A DNA stretch of 64,000 bases from Pseudomonas sp. PDM04 (lineage in GTDB: Bacteria; Pseudomonadota; Gammaproteobacteria; Pseudomonadales; Pseudomonadaceae), in the NCBI RefSeq assembly GCF_014851765.1, contig NZ_JACVAI010000001.1, positions 806,001-870,000 on the forward strand, written 5' to 3'. Below are positions 45,346-55,800 of the stretch, piece by piece; position 1 is the first letter of the stretch, and each line of letters begins with the position of its first letter. The notes under the pieces were generated by a model. That model was not told the DNA's origin. It saw only the letters and a list, made by a program, of their open reading frames with translations, and made no database searches. The position numbers and the translations under genes were made by a program.

Positions 45346-45697
45346 AAAAACTCCAAAAATCACCAAAACATCCCTGCAAGGCTGGTGCAGAACCGCCACG
45401 GCGCACAGACAAATGGTCAGTGCGCATTGCATGACGCTTCACATTCCAGCCGCTCTGCCTGCAGGGGCATCACAAAACGCGGGAGTATACCCGAGGCCTT
45501 CCCTGCAAGGGGCGCCGCTGAGAAGAGCGACACCATTCAATACCTGGGTTGGATGGCGACGGGTCTGCCACGACCGCAAGCAGGCTCGCTCCCACGACGA
45601 TTGCGGTGTTGTGGGGCAAATATGCCGCGCGGCTGGCCTGTGTGCTCAAGAAGGCCTAGAATTCCCGCATCTGTTTAATTCCCAAGGTAGTCCTTTA
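45346..45697. other. recQ-UPF0149 divergent spacer
   Basis: In this 352-base region I see no gene. It contains a TATACT -10-like hexamer on the minus strand for recQ (45484-45489), a single REP half at 45577-45595, and a TAGAAT hexamer at 45657-45662 for the plus-strand gene. Confidence 0.5.
45577..45595. repeat. Single REP half
   Basis: AAGCAGGCTCGCTCCCAC matches the right arm of the REPINs elsewhere in the window, but the left arm is missing. Confidence 0.7.
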
Positions 45698-46285
45698 ATG
45701 TCCTTCGCTGAGCAACTAACCCGCCTGCAAGTCTTCCTCGACGCCGATGAACTGCATGACGAGGCGCTGGACTACGTGGCCGCACATGGCTACCTCACGG
45801 CCCTGTCGATCTGTTCCGAACAGGTTCCCGACCGTGAATGGATCGATGCCCTGTTCGCCGAAGAGCCGCATTACGCCGACGACACCGAGCGTGAAGCGAT
45901 CGAATCCACCCTGCTGGCCCTCAAGGCGCACATTGCCCGTCAACTGGCGTCCGACGAAGAATTCGAACTGCCCTGCGAGCTGGACCTGGGCGACGACCCG
46001 GACGACTCGGACCTGCGCGGCTGGTGCATCGGCTTCATGGAAGGCGTGTTCCTGCGCGAGGCGGCCTGGTTCGAAACCGCCGAAGAGGAAGTCAGCGAAA
46101 TGCTCCTGCCAATCATGGTCGGTTCCGGCCTGTTCGACGAGCAGCCCGAGTTTTCCGACATCGCCGCCGATGCCAACCTGATGGACGACATGATCGTGCA
46201 GATCCCCGAAGCCCTGACCGCGCTGTACCTGCTGTGCAACGCGCCAGACGAAAAACCGGCGATCCTCAAGCCCCGTCACCACTAA
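45698..46285 (+). CDS. UPF0149 family protein (YecA/YgfB-like)
   Basis: This 195-residue acidic all-helical protein begins FAEQLTRLQVFLDADELHDEALDYVAAHGYLTAL and has the central LRGWCIGFMEGVFL motif of the YecA/YgfB family. It lacks the C-terminal SEC-C zinc motif of full YecA. No enzymatic role is established; YgfB in P. aeruginosa influences gene regulation, which may or may not apply here. It is followed after 10 bases by the DUF454 gene. Confidence 0.88.
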   Translation: MSFAEQLTRLQVFLDADELHDEALDYVAAHGYLTALSICSEQVPDREWIDALFAEEPHYADDTEREAIESTLLALKAHIARQLASDEEFELPCELDLGDDPDDSDLRGWCIGFMEGVFLREAAWFETAEEEVSEMLLPIMVGSGLFDEQPEFSDIAADANLMDDMIVQIPEALTALYLLCNAPDEKPAILKPRHH

Positions 46286-46295
46286 GGTTCTGCCT

Positions 46296-46691
46296 GTGGA
46301 CAACCCCATAGGCAACCGGCCCCTGATGTTGCGCTACGTGCTGCTGGCCGTCGGCTGGCTCAGCGTAGCGCTGGGGGTGATCGGGATCTTCCTGCCGGTG
46401 TTGCCCACCACGCCGTTCCTGCTGCTGGCGGCCGCCTGCTTCGCCCGCAGCTCGCCCCGCTTCTACAACTGGCTGGTGGAGCATCCACGGCTGGGTCCGT
46501 GGATTCGCGACTACCTCGACGGTAACGGCATTCCACTCAAGGGCAAGGTCTACGCCATCGGCCTGATGTGGATCAGCATCCTGTTTTCCTGCTACCTGGT
46601 GCCAATGCCCTGGGCCCGGGGTTTCATGCTGACGAGTGCGGTCCTGGTGACGGTGTACATCCTGCGGCAGAAGACCCTGCACAAGCCCTGA
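46296..46691 (+). CDS. ybaN: DUF454 inner-membrane protein (YbaN)
   Basis: This 131-residue protein has three or four membrane helices and the YbaN signature GWLSVALGVIGIFLPVLPTTPFLLL, then ARSSPRFYNWLVEHPRLGPWI. The function is unknown. The start is a GTG at 46296; ATG 46326 is an alternative. Confidence 0.88.
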   Translation: MDNPIGNRPLMLRYVLLAVGWLSVALGVIGIFLPVLPTTPFLLLAAACFARSSPRFYNWLVEHPRLGPWIRDYLDGNGIPLKGKVYAIGLMWISILFSCYLVPMPWARGFMLTSAVLVTVYILRQKTLHKP

Positions 46692-46845
46692 AATCCCCTC
46701 TATTCATGAAACGTTGGGAATCCGTCGTCCCACGGCGTATCCACTCATCGGAAACTCCTGAAAACCTGTTACTTCTGACAGTAGGCAACCCGGCGTTCCG
46801 AGGCCTTAAATCACTCCGTATCCCCACTTGAACGGAGTCATTGCC

Positions 46846-48042
46846 ATGACCGCTTCCTCCTCGAGCAATCCTTCGCAGTCCCCCGACGATACCGAAGCCA
46901 GCATTCTACTGACGATCCTGCGAATCAATGATCCCGACGGCATCAACATCATTGGCCGCACGTTCTACAAAGCCTCGTACAAGATCATCGGCAATGGCGC
47001 AGAACCGAACCAGGACATCTTCGTGTACAACGTCAATGAGAAACTGGGCGAAGCCACCAGCGATAGTGTCGGCGCATGGGAAACGCCGATGCTCGATGTG
47101 AAGACGCTCGACTGCTACAACATCCGGGCCGTCGGTCAGTGGGGAACCGGACCGGTCGCCGCGCCGAAGAAATTTACCGCTGCCACCCTGACCCCGACCA
47201 TCAACGAAGTACTCAGCGACGGCAAGCCGATTGCCGACAATGATTCAATTCGCGAAACCTCCGTGACCCTCAATGGCAACGCCGTGCCGAATCAGGATGT
47301 CGAGGCGTTCAATGGTGAGACCTCACTTGAAACGCAGCCCGCCAATGAATGCGGGAAATACTCGATAGAGCTGACGGGTCTGACGCCCGCCACCTACCGC
47401 ATCAAGGTCAAGGGCAGCAACGACAACGAATCGACCGTTTTCAATTTCACCGTATTGGCTGCCATCGAGCTGGTCACCCTCGACCGAGTCACCGATGTTG
47501 ACGGCAACGAGATTCCCAAAGGCAGCGCGACCACCAAGACCTCGCTGCGGGTCGAAGGCGCCGGTGAAAAGGGCGAAAAGATCGAAGTGTTCGACGGCAG
47601 CGACTCGCTGGGCGAGGCCACCGTGGACCCCGCGACCGGTCGTTATCAGCATCCGATCGGCCCGCTGACGCCCAAGGGCTACTCCCTCACCAGTGTTGCC
47701 CTTTACACCGACGGCGGCACTTCCGACCCGTACCCGTTGACCGTGGAAGTGAACAATGCGCCCTACGAGACCCGCGTCCATGATGCCAACGCAGAAATCG
47801 TCGATAACGGCAGCACCTCGTCAAGCTGGGTGAAAGTCAGCGGCAAGACCGAGCCGCTGGGTGCGGTCAAAATCAAGGTCAACGACACGGTCGGCAGCAA
47901 AACCGAAGAGGCCAACGATCAAGGGGCATGGGCCACGCTCATCACCTCCCTGCAAGTCGGCACCACCTATGTCGTCAGTGCGGTGGCCGCCGATGACGAA
48001 GACGCCGAGTCGAACAGCATCACCTTTACCCGCACGGCATGA
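46846..48042 (+). CDS. Four-module Ig-like repeat protein without signal peptide
   Basis: This 398-residue protein has about 25 residues of Ser/Asp-rich lead and then four Ig-like beta-sandwich modules of roughly 90-100 residues. Each module has a G-x-A-x-P-x-x-D/G-I-x-V-type strand followed by a G-x-W/Y strand (for example GNGAEPNQDIFVYNVNE, GNAVPNQDVEAFNGE, GAGEKGEKIEVFDGSD). No signal peptide, membrane helix, LPxTG or RTX motif is visible. CGGAG precedes the ATG. Neighbouring genes encode an autotransporter and another signal-less beta-rich protein. A surface or secreted role is plausible but not shown by this sequence. Confidence 0.7.
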   Translation: MTASSSSNPSQSPDDTEASILLTILRINDPDGINIIGRTFYKASYKIIGNGAEPNQDIFVYNVNEKLGEATSDSVGAWETPMLDVKTLDCYNIRAVGQWGTGPVAAPKKFTAATLTPTINEVLSDGKPIADNDSIRETSVTLNGNAVPNQDVEAFNGETSLETQPANECGKYSIELTGLTPATYRIKVKGSNDNESTVFNFTVLAAIELVTLDRVTDVDGNEIPKGSATTKTSLRVEGAGEKGEKIEVFDGSDSLGEATVDPATGRYQHPIGPLTPKGYSLTSVALYTDGGTSDPYPLTVEVNNAPYETRVHDANAEIVDNGSTSSSWVKVSGKTEPLGAVKIKVNDTVGSKTEEANDQGAWATLITSLQVGTTYVVSAVAADDEDAESNSITFTRTA

Positions 48043-48067
48043 CGCGATCGATCAGATGCAGGCCCAA

Positions 48068-48100
48068 CGAAAAAAATCGCTGATTCAGCGATTTTTTTCG
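48068..48100. terminator. Bidirectional intrinsic terminator
   Basis: A near-perfect 16-bp inverted repeat has A7 on one side and T7 on the other (CGAAAAAAATCGCTGA and its complement). It sits between the convergent Ig-like and autotransporter genes and can serve both. Confidence 0.95.
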
Positions 48101-48109
48101 TCCCGGGAT

Positions 48110-50389
48110 TTACCACTGGTAGCTCACGCCAAACGTCGCCGCCACCGGTTGCTCGATGTCCTTGCCCTTGGCGTAATCCACGCCGACATCGAAGCGCAGT
48201 TTTTCCGACATCGAAATCGTGATCCCGGTGCCGACCTCGACACCGCTGCCGGACAGGTCGTTGTTGATCTGGTTGCCGTTGACCTGCACGTTGTCGTTGG
48301 AGGCAAATTCGTGAATCAGCGCCACACGCCCGTAGGGCCGCACGTGGGAGTCGCCCCACTGCAGGCTGCGTCCGGCGGTGACGCCCAGTTTGGTGCGCAG
48401 CGAATGGGTGCGGTCGCCTTGCGCTTCCATGCCGTTGTCCAGGCGATAGTCCTTGCCCTGGATCACCGCAGCGGACAACTGGGCAGAGGGTTTGGCGAAC
48501 CAGTCATTGCCCAGGTCGATATGGCGACCGGCTTCGACCATCGCACTCACGGCGGAGTTGTCGTAGTCACCCTTGGCGCGCTTGCCATCGCTCATGGTGA
48601 CCTTGGCTTCGTTGCGAAACCGGTTGAACTTCAGGGCGCCGTCGACGTAGTAGCCGGACTGCGGATCCATCCAGCCGAAATAAGGCCCGAAGTAGTAGCT
48701 GTCCACCGTGGCCGAGGTCCCGCGATCAAGGTCGAGGTCGGACTTGCTGTAGCCCGCCAGGACACCGACGCGCCAGAAGCTGTCGTCCAGCCGGGCGTCG
48801 GCCCCCATGGAAAACCCTTGCTGTTGCTGGGTATACCCGACCCCGGAAGAGCCCTGGTCAACGTTCCATTTGTTGGCGTAAGGGCGTACCCAGAGGCCGT
48901 AAAGGTGTTCGTTCGCCTGCAGTTCGCCCATGCGGTTTTCCAGCGCTTTCAACTCGCCATAGGACACGGTCATGGCCGTTTGATACAGCGCCGCCACCGA
49001 CTTCGCACCGGCGCTGAGCTTGGTGGTCGGGCTGAGGAAATACTCGGTGCCGCCCGTGGCGCTGGCGCGTTCGACAAGGTCGTACTCGAAGGTGCCGACA
49101 TCGACCCGACCGCCGAGCAGCGAGAACGCCGCCTGGTTGTTGTCGACCTGCACCAGCGTCAGTTCATGGGGCGAAGTGGCATCCTTGCCCGACGCCTCCA
49201 CCGACAATTCATAGCTGCCGGTGGCGGTCCCGGCCTTGAGCAGGTCGCTTTCACCGGTGGCGAAGTTGCCCTTCATCTCGATGATGCCGCTGCCGTCCAG
49301 GTTCGTCACGTCCAGTTGACGAAACGCACGGGCCGCGCCGGCAGCGCCGAAGCTGACCTTGCCGTCGTTCAGCGACAAGGTGTCGATGCTGTCGTCGCCG
49401 ACCATGGTCAGGCTCGAGCCACTGTTGAGGCTGAGGTTGCTGTTGTTCAGGCGGCCGGTGAAGGACGAGCCGTTGTTCAGCGTGACATTGGCGGTCGAGC
49501 CGTCCTCGCGCAGAATGTCGCCAACCATCGACCCGGCGTTGAACGAGAGGTCGACGTTGCTGTTTTCCAGCACTTGCACGTTGCCTTCCAGGGCACTGTT
49601 GACCACATTCATGCTGGCGGAGGAAGCGCCCTGGACCTTGAGCAGATTGCCGTCGCCGGCACGCAGCACCGAGTTGTTCTGCACCTGGATGGTGGCGCCC
49701 TGCACGCCGTCCTTGACCAGGATCGCCGGGCCGTTGCGCCCTTCGACGGTGGAGCCGTCCAGCAGCAAGGTGTTGACCCCGGGGCCACTGGCGTCGTTGG
49801 TCATTTGCACGCCGACGATGTCACCGCTGATCAACGAACCGGCCAGTGCGCTGACGTAACCGCCGCGGCTGTCCAGCCCGAGGCTGCCGCTATCGGTGCC
49901 GATCAGCTGGCTGTTGATCAGGGTCAAGGTGCTCAACCCGGTGACCAGGCCGCCGGTTTCACCGCCACGGAACTGGCTGTCGGTGGCCGTGACCGTCGAG
50001 CCCTGGGTCGCCGACGGATCGCGAGCGACCCACAACGCCTGGGCGTCGGCGGTCACGATGGCATTGCGGATATTGCCCTGGCCTTCCACGAACAGAATCC
50101 CGTGGCCGTCGGCATTGCCGTTGATGATGCCACCGTCAATGTTCAGGATCGATCCGCGATTGATGGTCAAACTCTGGGTGGTGGCGCCCAGCACATTGAG
50201 CACACCACCGTTGTTGACCACATAGTCGCTGAGCGGCTCGCCAGGACCGATCGTGACATCCTCGCCAGCGCCGATGATCACGGCAGCCAGGGCCGAAGGG
50301 CTGATCAGAAAAAACGCCGGCAACAAGGCCAGCGCTTTGAACGTGAAGGTACTCGCAGGTTTGTTTGACACCGGGATTTCGAAATTCAT
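48110..50389 (-). CDS. Type Va autotransporter (pertactin-like passenger, beta-barrel)
   Basis: This 759-residue secreted surface protein has a signal peptide (about 1-35, ending SALAA), a beta-helical passenger (about 36-470) with repeated N-G/D-S strands such as GGVLNVLGATTQSLTINRGS, and a C-terminal autotransporter barrel (about 490-759) beginning GLWVRPYANKWNVDQGS and ending FGVSYQW with the expected terminal aromatic. The passenger shows no obvious protease catalytic triad, so it is more likely an adhesin-type than an enzymatic passenger. It ends at a shared bidirectional terminator. Confidence 0.92.
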   Translation of the reverse strand: MNFEIPVSNKPASTFTFKALALLPAFFLISPSALAAVIIGAGEDVTIGPGEPLSDYVVNNGGVLNVLGATTQSLTINRGSILNIDGGIINGNADGHGILFVEGQGNIRNAIVTADAQALWVARDPSATQGSTVTATDSQFRGGETGGLVTGLSTLTLINSQLIGTDSGSLGLDSRGGYVSALAGSLISGDIVGVQMTNDASGPGVNTLLLDGSTVEGRNGPAILVKDGVQGATIQVQNNSVLRAGDGNLLKVQGASSASMNVVNSALEGNVQVLENSNVDLSFNAGSMVGDILREDGSTANVTLNNGSSFTGRLNNSNLSLNSGSSLTMVGDDSIDTLSLNDGKVSFGAAGAARAFRQLDVTNLDGSGIIEMKGNFATGESDLLKAGTATGSYELSVEASGKDATSPHELTLVQVDNNQAAFSLLGGRVDVGTFEYDLVERASATGGTEYFLSPTTKLSAGAKSVAALYQTAMTVSYGELKALENRMGELQANEHLYGLWVRPYANKWNVDQGSSGVGYTQQQQGFSMGADARLDDSFWRVGVLAGYSKSDLDLDRGTSATVDSYYFGPYFGWMDPQSGYYVDGALKFNRFRNEAKVTMSDGKRAKGDYDNSAVSAMVEAGRHIDLGNDWFAKPSAQLSAAVIQGKDYRLDNGMEAQGDRTHSLRTKLGVTAGRSLQWGDSHVRPYGRVALIHEFASNDNVQVNGNQINNDLSGSGVEVGTGITISMSEKLRFDVGVDYAKGKDIEQPVAATFGVSYQW

Positions 50390-50542
50390 GGGTCTGTCCT
50401 TTTTCGTCTACTCGTCTCCTGCGAAGAAAGCGGAGAACGTTGAGGGATGCGGACGATACCTAGACGACCTACACACGGATGTAGGACTAATCTGAAGGCA
50501 TAAGAAAAATCAGACGTAGGAAATCCACCAGATACAGGAATA

Positions 50543-50574
50543 CCTATCCGGTGTATCCACACCGGATAGGCGTT
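50543..50574. terminator. Hairpin after the 661-residue gene
   Basis: CCTATCCGGTGT and ACACCGGATAGG form a perfect 12-bp stem with a 4-base loop. A short T-run exists only on the plus-strand side. It lies between the 661-residue gene (stop at 50614) and the autotransporter start. Confidence 0.55.
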
Positions 50575-50613
50575 TTGAACCTGGCGAACAGACATGCGCC
50601 GGTCAGGCTCAAG

Positions 50614-52599
50614 TTAGACAGGAATGGGATTGCTGATATCGCAGGTGCCCCCGCCAAAACTCATGTTGAGCCGCACGACAGCGCCCTTGGTAGGGACGAA
50701 TTCGTCCTTGATCGTGACGTAATAGTCGACGCGGGCATACGCGTTGAGGGTCCTGAGCAAGAAAGCATAAGGGACGTAAAGATCGAAGCCGCTCGCCGCT
50801 TCGACTGCATCAGGTGTGTATTTTTTCTCGAAAAACGTTCCGTGAATGAGGTCCGTATCGATACCGGCAGGCGTGGGGTAACCGCCGTACTGCAGCGAGA
50901 CTTCGTTATCTTGCAGCCGAGTGTCGCCAGGAATATGAACCACCCCGACCACATCGCCATTGGGCAGGCTGCGCAACGACTTGCAGATAAAGCCCACGAG
51001 AGGATTGGGGTCCATGTGCAGTAACCCCGCCTGCCCCAGCGTGATCGGAGTGATGTTGATGTCCGCGTTATCGTGGACTGACATGGCCTCGTTGGCGTTC
51101 AGGTCATGGGTGACCAGTACCGTCAACTGTGCAGAGGGATCGTTACCCACGGTATCCATCAGCCAGATCCAGTCGAACTTGAAGGAGATGGGGACTGCCG
51201 GGTCCGGAGCAGGGCCAGTCAATGGATACACCCAAACCCCATTTGGCCGCGGCGCTGGATGAGAATTGATTAAAAATTGTGCCGTATCGCCTGCTTTGAA
51301 ACGCGGGTGATAGGGCAGAAATCCGTCGACCGGTCGATTACTTTGCTTGTCGGCAGCCGTCAGTACATTTCTATCCGTGCTGACCGGCCCCTGGATCCAT
51401 GGTCGCTGCAGCGTCACATCCGGCGGGTCGGGATTGTTCGGATCGAAAGGTGCTGCGGGCTTGCGCACATCCAGCCAGACTTGTCTGGTAATCGGGGTTT
51501 TCGGGAAGTAATAGTCGCCGCGCTTGATCCGGTAACCCAGCTCGACCTGCCTCCTGCCTTCGCCCTGGAGCAGCAGGGATGTATTAAGCAGCTTGTGCTG
51601 GAACGGGAAGCCGGCGATGGGTTCCTCTTTTTGATCGACACCATCGATCGAGATCACCATTCGGTCCAACGCAGTGTTGAAGTTCGGAATCAGGTTTTTC
51701 AGGCCGGCCGTTACACCATCAACCAACTGGTTGACTTCGAGCGTGTCGGTGTTCTCATCCTGAATCTGCGGAACATCCAGTGGCTCAGCCACAACGGGTC
51801 TGAGGTCTCTGGATATAAAGACGGGCGTCTCGTCCGAGGAATCGGCCGCGACCCCCGGATAACTGACCGCCTCACAGAAGAAAATATAATTCCCGTTACG
51901 ATTGCCGACGTGAGCAGCAGTGAGCTCGAAGGTGATCGGGCTCCCTATATTGCCTTCATCAAAGGTTATCGACCCCACTTCAGCCTTGACAATTTTGTCC
52001 TGGCCGATGAAACACTTGAGGGTGTCACCCAACCGTTTGTTCGAGTAATCGGGATAGGTCAAGGTGATGGTTTTTCCGTTTTCGAAATCCTCCGGGCCGA
52101 TGCCCGCATCGATAACCGATTGCGGTACAACGATCTTGGTGTCGAGCACCGGCTTCGCGAAATCGACCATGTACTCGAATGTACCGACCGTAGGCGCCGC
52201 ATTACCGCCAAAAATCCAGGTGTAGCTGATTTTGCGCAACCCTGGATTGTCCTTGGTTGCCAGGTGCAAGGTCATCGGGATCGGCGGTGGCGGGTTGAGG
52301 GGGGTTACCTGGCTGAACTCATAAGTGATGGCGTCTGGGGTCCCGTCGACTGTCATGCGGGCTTCACACAGGGTCGCGATGGGATGATCCCATTCAGGAA
52401 AGGTTGGAATCTTCCAATCCTGGGGTTTGCCCGCATAGGCAAAAGGCAGGTAATGCGGACCGTCCTGAACCAAAGGGTCCAAAAGTTTATTGGTATCCGC
52501 AGGGGTAGGCATTTCCTTATCCGCCAGGAGAATGCTGGTGCGATAGTCCATGTAGCGCGTGCGTTTGTCGGCACTGGGAAGGCGTTCTTCTTTTGACAT
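50614..52599 (-). CDS. Large beta-rich protein of unknown function, 661 residues
   Basis: I do not recognise the family. The protein has a charged N-terminus (MSKEERLPSADKRTRYMDY), no signal peptide or membrane helix, and three or four Ig-like stretches with the pattern F-x-x-G-K-T-I-T-L-T-Y-P and W-I-F-G-G-N. Conserved Trp and Gly positions recur at intervals of about 130 residues. It ends FGGGTCDISNPIPV, a possible functional tail with a single Cys. Base composition is less GC-rich than in the neighbouring genes, which suggests accessory or acquired DNA. GGAG 8 bases before the ATG at 52599 sets the start. Related proteins in Pseudomonas are listed as hypothetical. Confidence 0.6.
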   Translation of the reverse strand: MSKEERLPSADKRTRYMDYRTSILLADKEMPTPADTNKLLDPLVQDGPHYLPFAYAGKPQDWKIPTFPEWDHPIATLCEARMTVDGTPDAITYEFSQVTPLNPPPPIPMTLHLATKDNPGLRKISYTWIFGGNAAPTVGTFEYMVDFAKPVLDTKIVVPQSVIDAGIGPEDFENGKTITLTYPDYSNKRLGDTLKCFIGQDKIVKAEVGSITFDEGNIGSPITFELTAAHVGNRNGNYIFFCEAVSYPGVAADSSDETPVFISRDLRPVVAEPLDVPQIQDENTDTLEVNQLVDGVTAGLKNLIPNFNTALDRMVISIDGVDQKEEPIAGFPFQHKLLNTSLLLQGEGRRQVELGYRIKRGDYYFPKTPITRQVWLDVRKPAAPFDPNNPDPPDVTLQRPWIQGPVSTDRNVLTAADKQSNRPVDGFLPYHPRFKAGDTAQFLINSHPAPRPNGVWVYPLTGPAPDPAVPISFKFDWIWLMDTVGNDPSAQLTVLVTHDLNANEAMSVHDNADINITPITLGQAGLLHMDPNPLVGFICKSLRSLPNGDVVGVVHIPGDTRLQDNEVSLQYGGYPTPAGIDTDLIHGTFFEKKYTPDAVEAASGFDLYVPYAFLLRTLNAYARVDYYVTIKDEFVPTKGAVVRLNMSFGGGTCDISNPIPV

Positions 52600-52780
52600 T
52601 TTCCATACTCCGTGAAGTCGAGCGTTATCGCTCCGACGCGTGGTCGTCCAATGCCGGACGGAACACCGGCACTCATCACTCAGGCACCTTGATTTAACGG
52701 CAGCCCTGCACCGGTGCCTACTGTCATAAATCACAGGTTTTGCTACCGCCGGTCGGACACCCGGGAAAATCACAGACACA

Positions 52781-52821
52781 AAAAAACCCGCCCTCCCCTC
52801 GACAGGGATGGCGGGTTTTTT
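52781..52821 (-). terminator. Intrinsic terminator of adhesin gene
   Basis: AAAAAACCCGCC and GGCGGGTTTTTT pair, with an inner TCCC/GGGA pair, followed on the minus strand by seven Ts. It lies 15 bases after the adhesin stop. Confidence 0.9.
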
Positions 52822-52835
52822 CAGTGGGCTTCAGG

Positions 52836-55800
52836 TCACACGGTATCGACCTTCAACGAATGGTCATTGAGCATGCCGTTGATGATGGTGGCGGTGTCCG
52901 CCCCGGCGATCAGCCCGCCCGCCCCCGGTGTCACCCCGTAGTGGCTGGCCAGGTCGACCCCGGCCAGGTCGATGGTCTGGTTCGGCGCGGCGCCGGCCAT
53001 GGCGCTGACGTCGATGGTGGTGACCAGTGAATCGCCGCTGCCGGTGACCTTGAAGTGCAGGTAGTCATCCAGCGACGCCGCCGTGCCATTCTCGCCCTGC
53101 AGCAGTTGTGACAGGTCGAGCTTGTCGGTGCCCGGGGTGAAGTCGGTGACCACGTCGTGGCCGCTGTTGCCCTGGAGCCACTGGAAGGTGTCCGAACCCG
53201 CACCTCCGGTCAGGGTGTTGTTGCCCAGTCCGCCGATCAGCAAATCATCGCCAGCGCCACCGTTGAGCACGTCGTTGCCGAGGCCGCCGACGAGGGTGTT
53301 GTTGTGGCTGTCGCCGATGAGCGTGTCGTTGTAGTCGGAACCGATCAGGTTCTCGATGCCGGTCAGGGTGTCGGTGCCCGCCCCCAGGGTGTTCTGCGGC
53401 CCCAGCAGGCTCAGGTCGACCTTGACCCCGGCCGTGGCGTGGGCATAGCTCGCGGTGTCGATGCCCGTGCCGCCGTCCAGCAGGTCGTTGCCCGCCCCGC
53501 TGTAGAGCAAGTCGTTGCCGGCCTCGCCGTGCAGTTCGTTATTGCCGTCACCGGCGGTCAGCACATCGTTGCCGTCACCGGCGTGGATCACGTTGGCGCC
53601 GGTGCCCGCCAGGAGTACGTCATCGCCCGTGGTGCCCGTCAGGGTGTGGCCGTCCTGATAGGTGATGCTCACGTCGGCATTGCCGCTGCCACCATGGCCA
53701 TCGTTGGCGGTGTAGGTGCCGTGGTAGTCCGGCGTGATGTCGTGGGCGCCGGAATAATCGACCGTCAGGGTCAGCTTGTAGTTTTCCGCTCCCTTGCCGC
53801 TGTCGTTCTTGCCACCCTCGTCAAGGTTGGTGATATGGATCTGGTAGGTGCCATCCACGTTGGCGGTGATGGTCTGGCCATCGCCGATCGAGATGAACGG
53901 GCCACCATTGACCGAATACTCCAGAGAGACGTGGCCGGCCGCCAGGTTGTGATCCAGGTTGAGGGTTTCACCCTGTTTGAGGGTGACGTTGATGCGATCC
54001 TCGTCATTGCTGTTTTTGGTGGTGACCGCACCCAGTGCGCCGCTGACCACCAGCATCGCCGTCATGGCCATTGTGTTGGCGACGAAGGCACTGCGGGCGA
54101 TGGTCACGCTCTGGGCATTGCTGCCGGTGAAGCCGAAGTTCGGGTTGCTGCCGGTGAAGTCTGCGCCCTTGGCCACCCACCCGGTGTTGAAGGTGATCGG
54201 GGAGGCGGTCAGCGGGTTGCCGTTGGGGTCGGTGTCGTTGGCCAGCAACGCATCGGCCGGCAGCGTGATATTGCCCGACAGCACGTTGGTGATGACATGG
54301 TCGGCGACCGCCACCGGTGGCGCGTTCGGTACGACCTTGACCACCAGGGTCGAACTGGCCAGGTCGCCGTCGTTGTCGCTGAGGGTGTAGCCGATGTTCT
54401 CGGTGATCGTCGTGGTCGTGGCTTTCTGCGAGGTGTAGGTGTACTCGCCCGTGTCGAGGTTCACCACCAGGGTGCCCTTGCCGTTGGTGGCAATGCTCAG
54501 GGTGTTGTCGGTGGTGTTGAAGGTGCCGTGGTTGGCGCCGCCGCTGAAACCCACGGCGCCCTTGTTGTTGTCGCCCTTGGGGTCGAAGGTGTAGGTGGTG
54601 CCATCGACGGTGATGGTTTTGACGAACCCGCCGTCGGCGCCAAACGAACCGCCGTCGCCCACCAGCGAACCGGTGATCGGCGCACCGACCACCGTGCCCG
54701 ACAACACCGAGTTGAGCTGGTTGAGGTCCGTCACCACCGTGGCGTTGGTGTTGGTGCCGTGACCGGTTCCGGCGCTGCCGTCATACGCCAGCGGATCCAG
54801 GTTGGCATTGCTGACCCCGTTGCCCAGACCGATCGCGTAGTTCTTGATGTGGTTCTCTTCCAGGAACGACTTCCAGTTCGCCTCGTCGGTCTTGCCGATG
54901 TCGCCTTCGTTGGGTTTGCCGTCGGAGAAGAAGTAGCCGACATTCTGTGCGCCGACGATTTTGCCGCTGGTGTCGAACGCATCTTTCGCCACGGCCACGG
55001 CGGCGTCGTAGTTGGTATTACCGTCGGCCTTCAGGCCGGCGATGATCGACTTGGCCGAGGCCACGTCGGTCCAGACTTCGGTTTTATCCGACGCACCGCT
55101 GCTGAAGGTGACGATCTGCACTTTCACGTCGCCCAGGTCGTCGTACTTGTCGAGCAAGGCGCTGATCGCTTGCTTGGCCAGTTCCAGCCGCGACAGGCCG
55201 GTCACGCCGGAGGGGTCCTTCATGCTGCCGGACACATCGATCACCAGCAGCAGGTTGGTGTCGACCTCCGCTGCCGCCACGGAACGCTCGACAGGAACAG
55301 CCTTGGGCACGTCGTCGACGATGTTGACCTTGATCGTGCTGAAGCTGGTGTTGCCCAGGTTATCGGTGGCCTTGTAGGTGAAGCTTTCGCTCAGCGTGTT
55401 CGCGCCGTTGTTGGCCGACGGCGTGGTGCTGGCCGGCGAGGTCAGGGTGTAGGTGTAGGTGCCGTTCGGGTTGAGCTGGATCTGGCCATAGGTGCCGTGA
55501 TCGCTGCCGACCAGGGTGTACGTAACCGAACCCGAATTGCCGGTGACCGACCCCACCAGCGTGCCCGAGCCGGTTTCGCCGGTGTGATGGGGATCGCTGC
55601 CGGTGACCGTGCCAGGGGCGAGGTCCTGGCCGTCCTGGTTCAGGTCGAGGGCTTTCTCGTACACGGTCACGTCGTTATCGGCGGACGCAGTGAGGCAACT
55701 GTTGTTGACGTCGACCGTAATCGTGGTGGTGCTGACGTCGCCGTCGGCATCGCGGATGGAGTAGGTGAACGTGTCGCTGGCACCCGGGCCATTCACGGCG

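Noticed and set aside
43516..45678. 720-residue plus-strand frame over recQ
   Set aside because: It is antisense to recQ over its whole length, and the helicase motifs are unambiguous.
47861..50368. 835-residue plus-strand frame over the autotransporter
   Set aside because: It crosses the bidirectional terminator and overlaps two better genes; it is a reverse-strand shadow.
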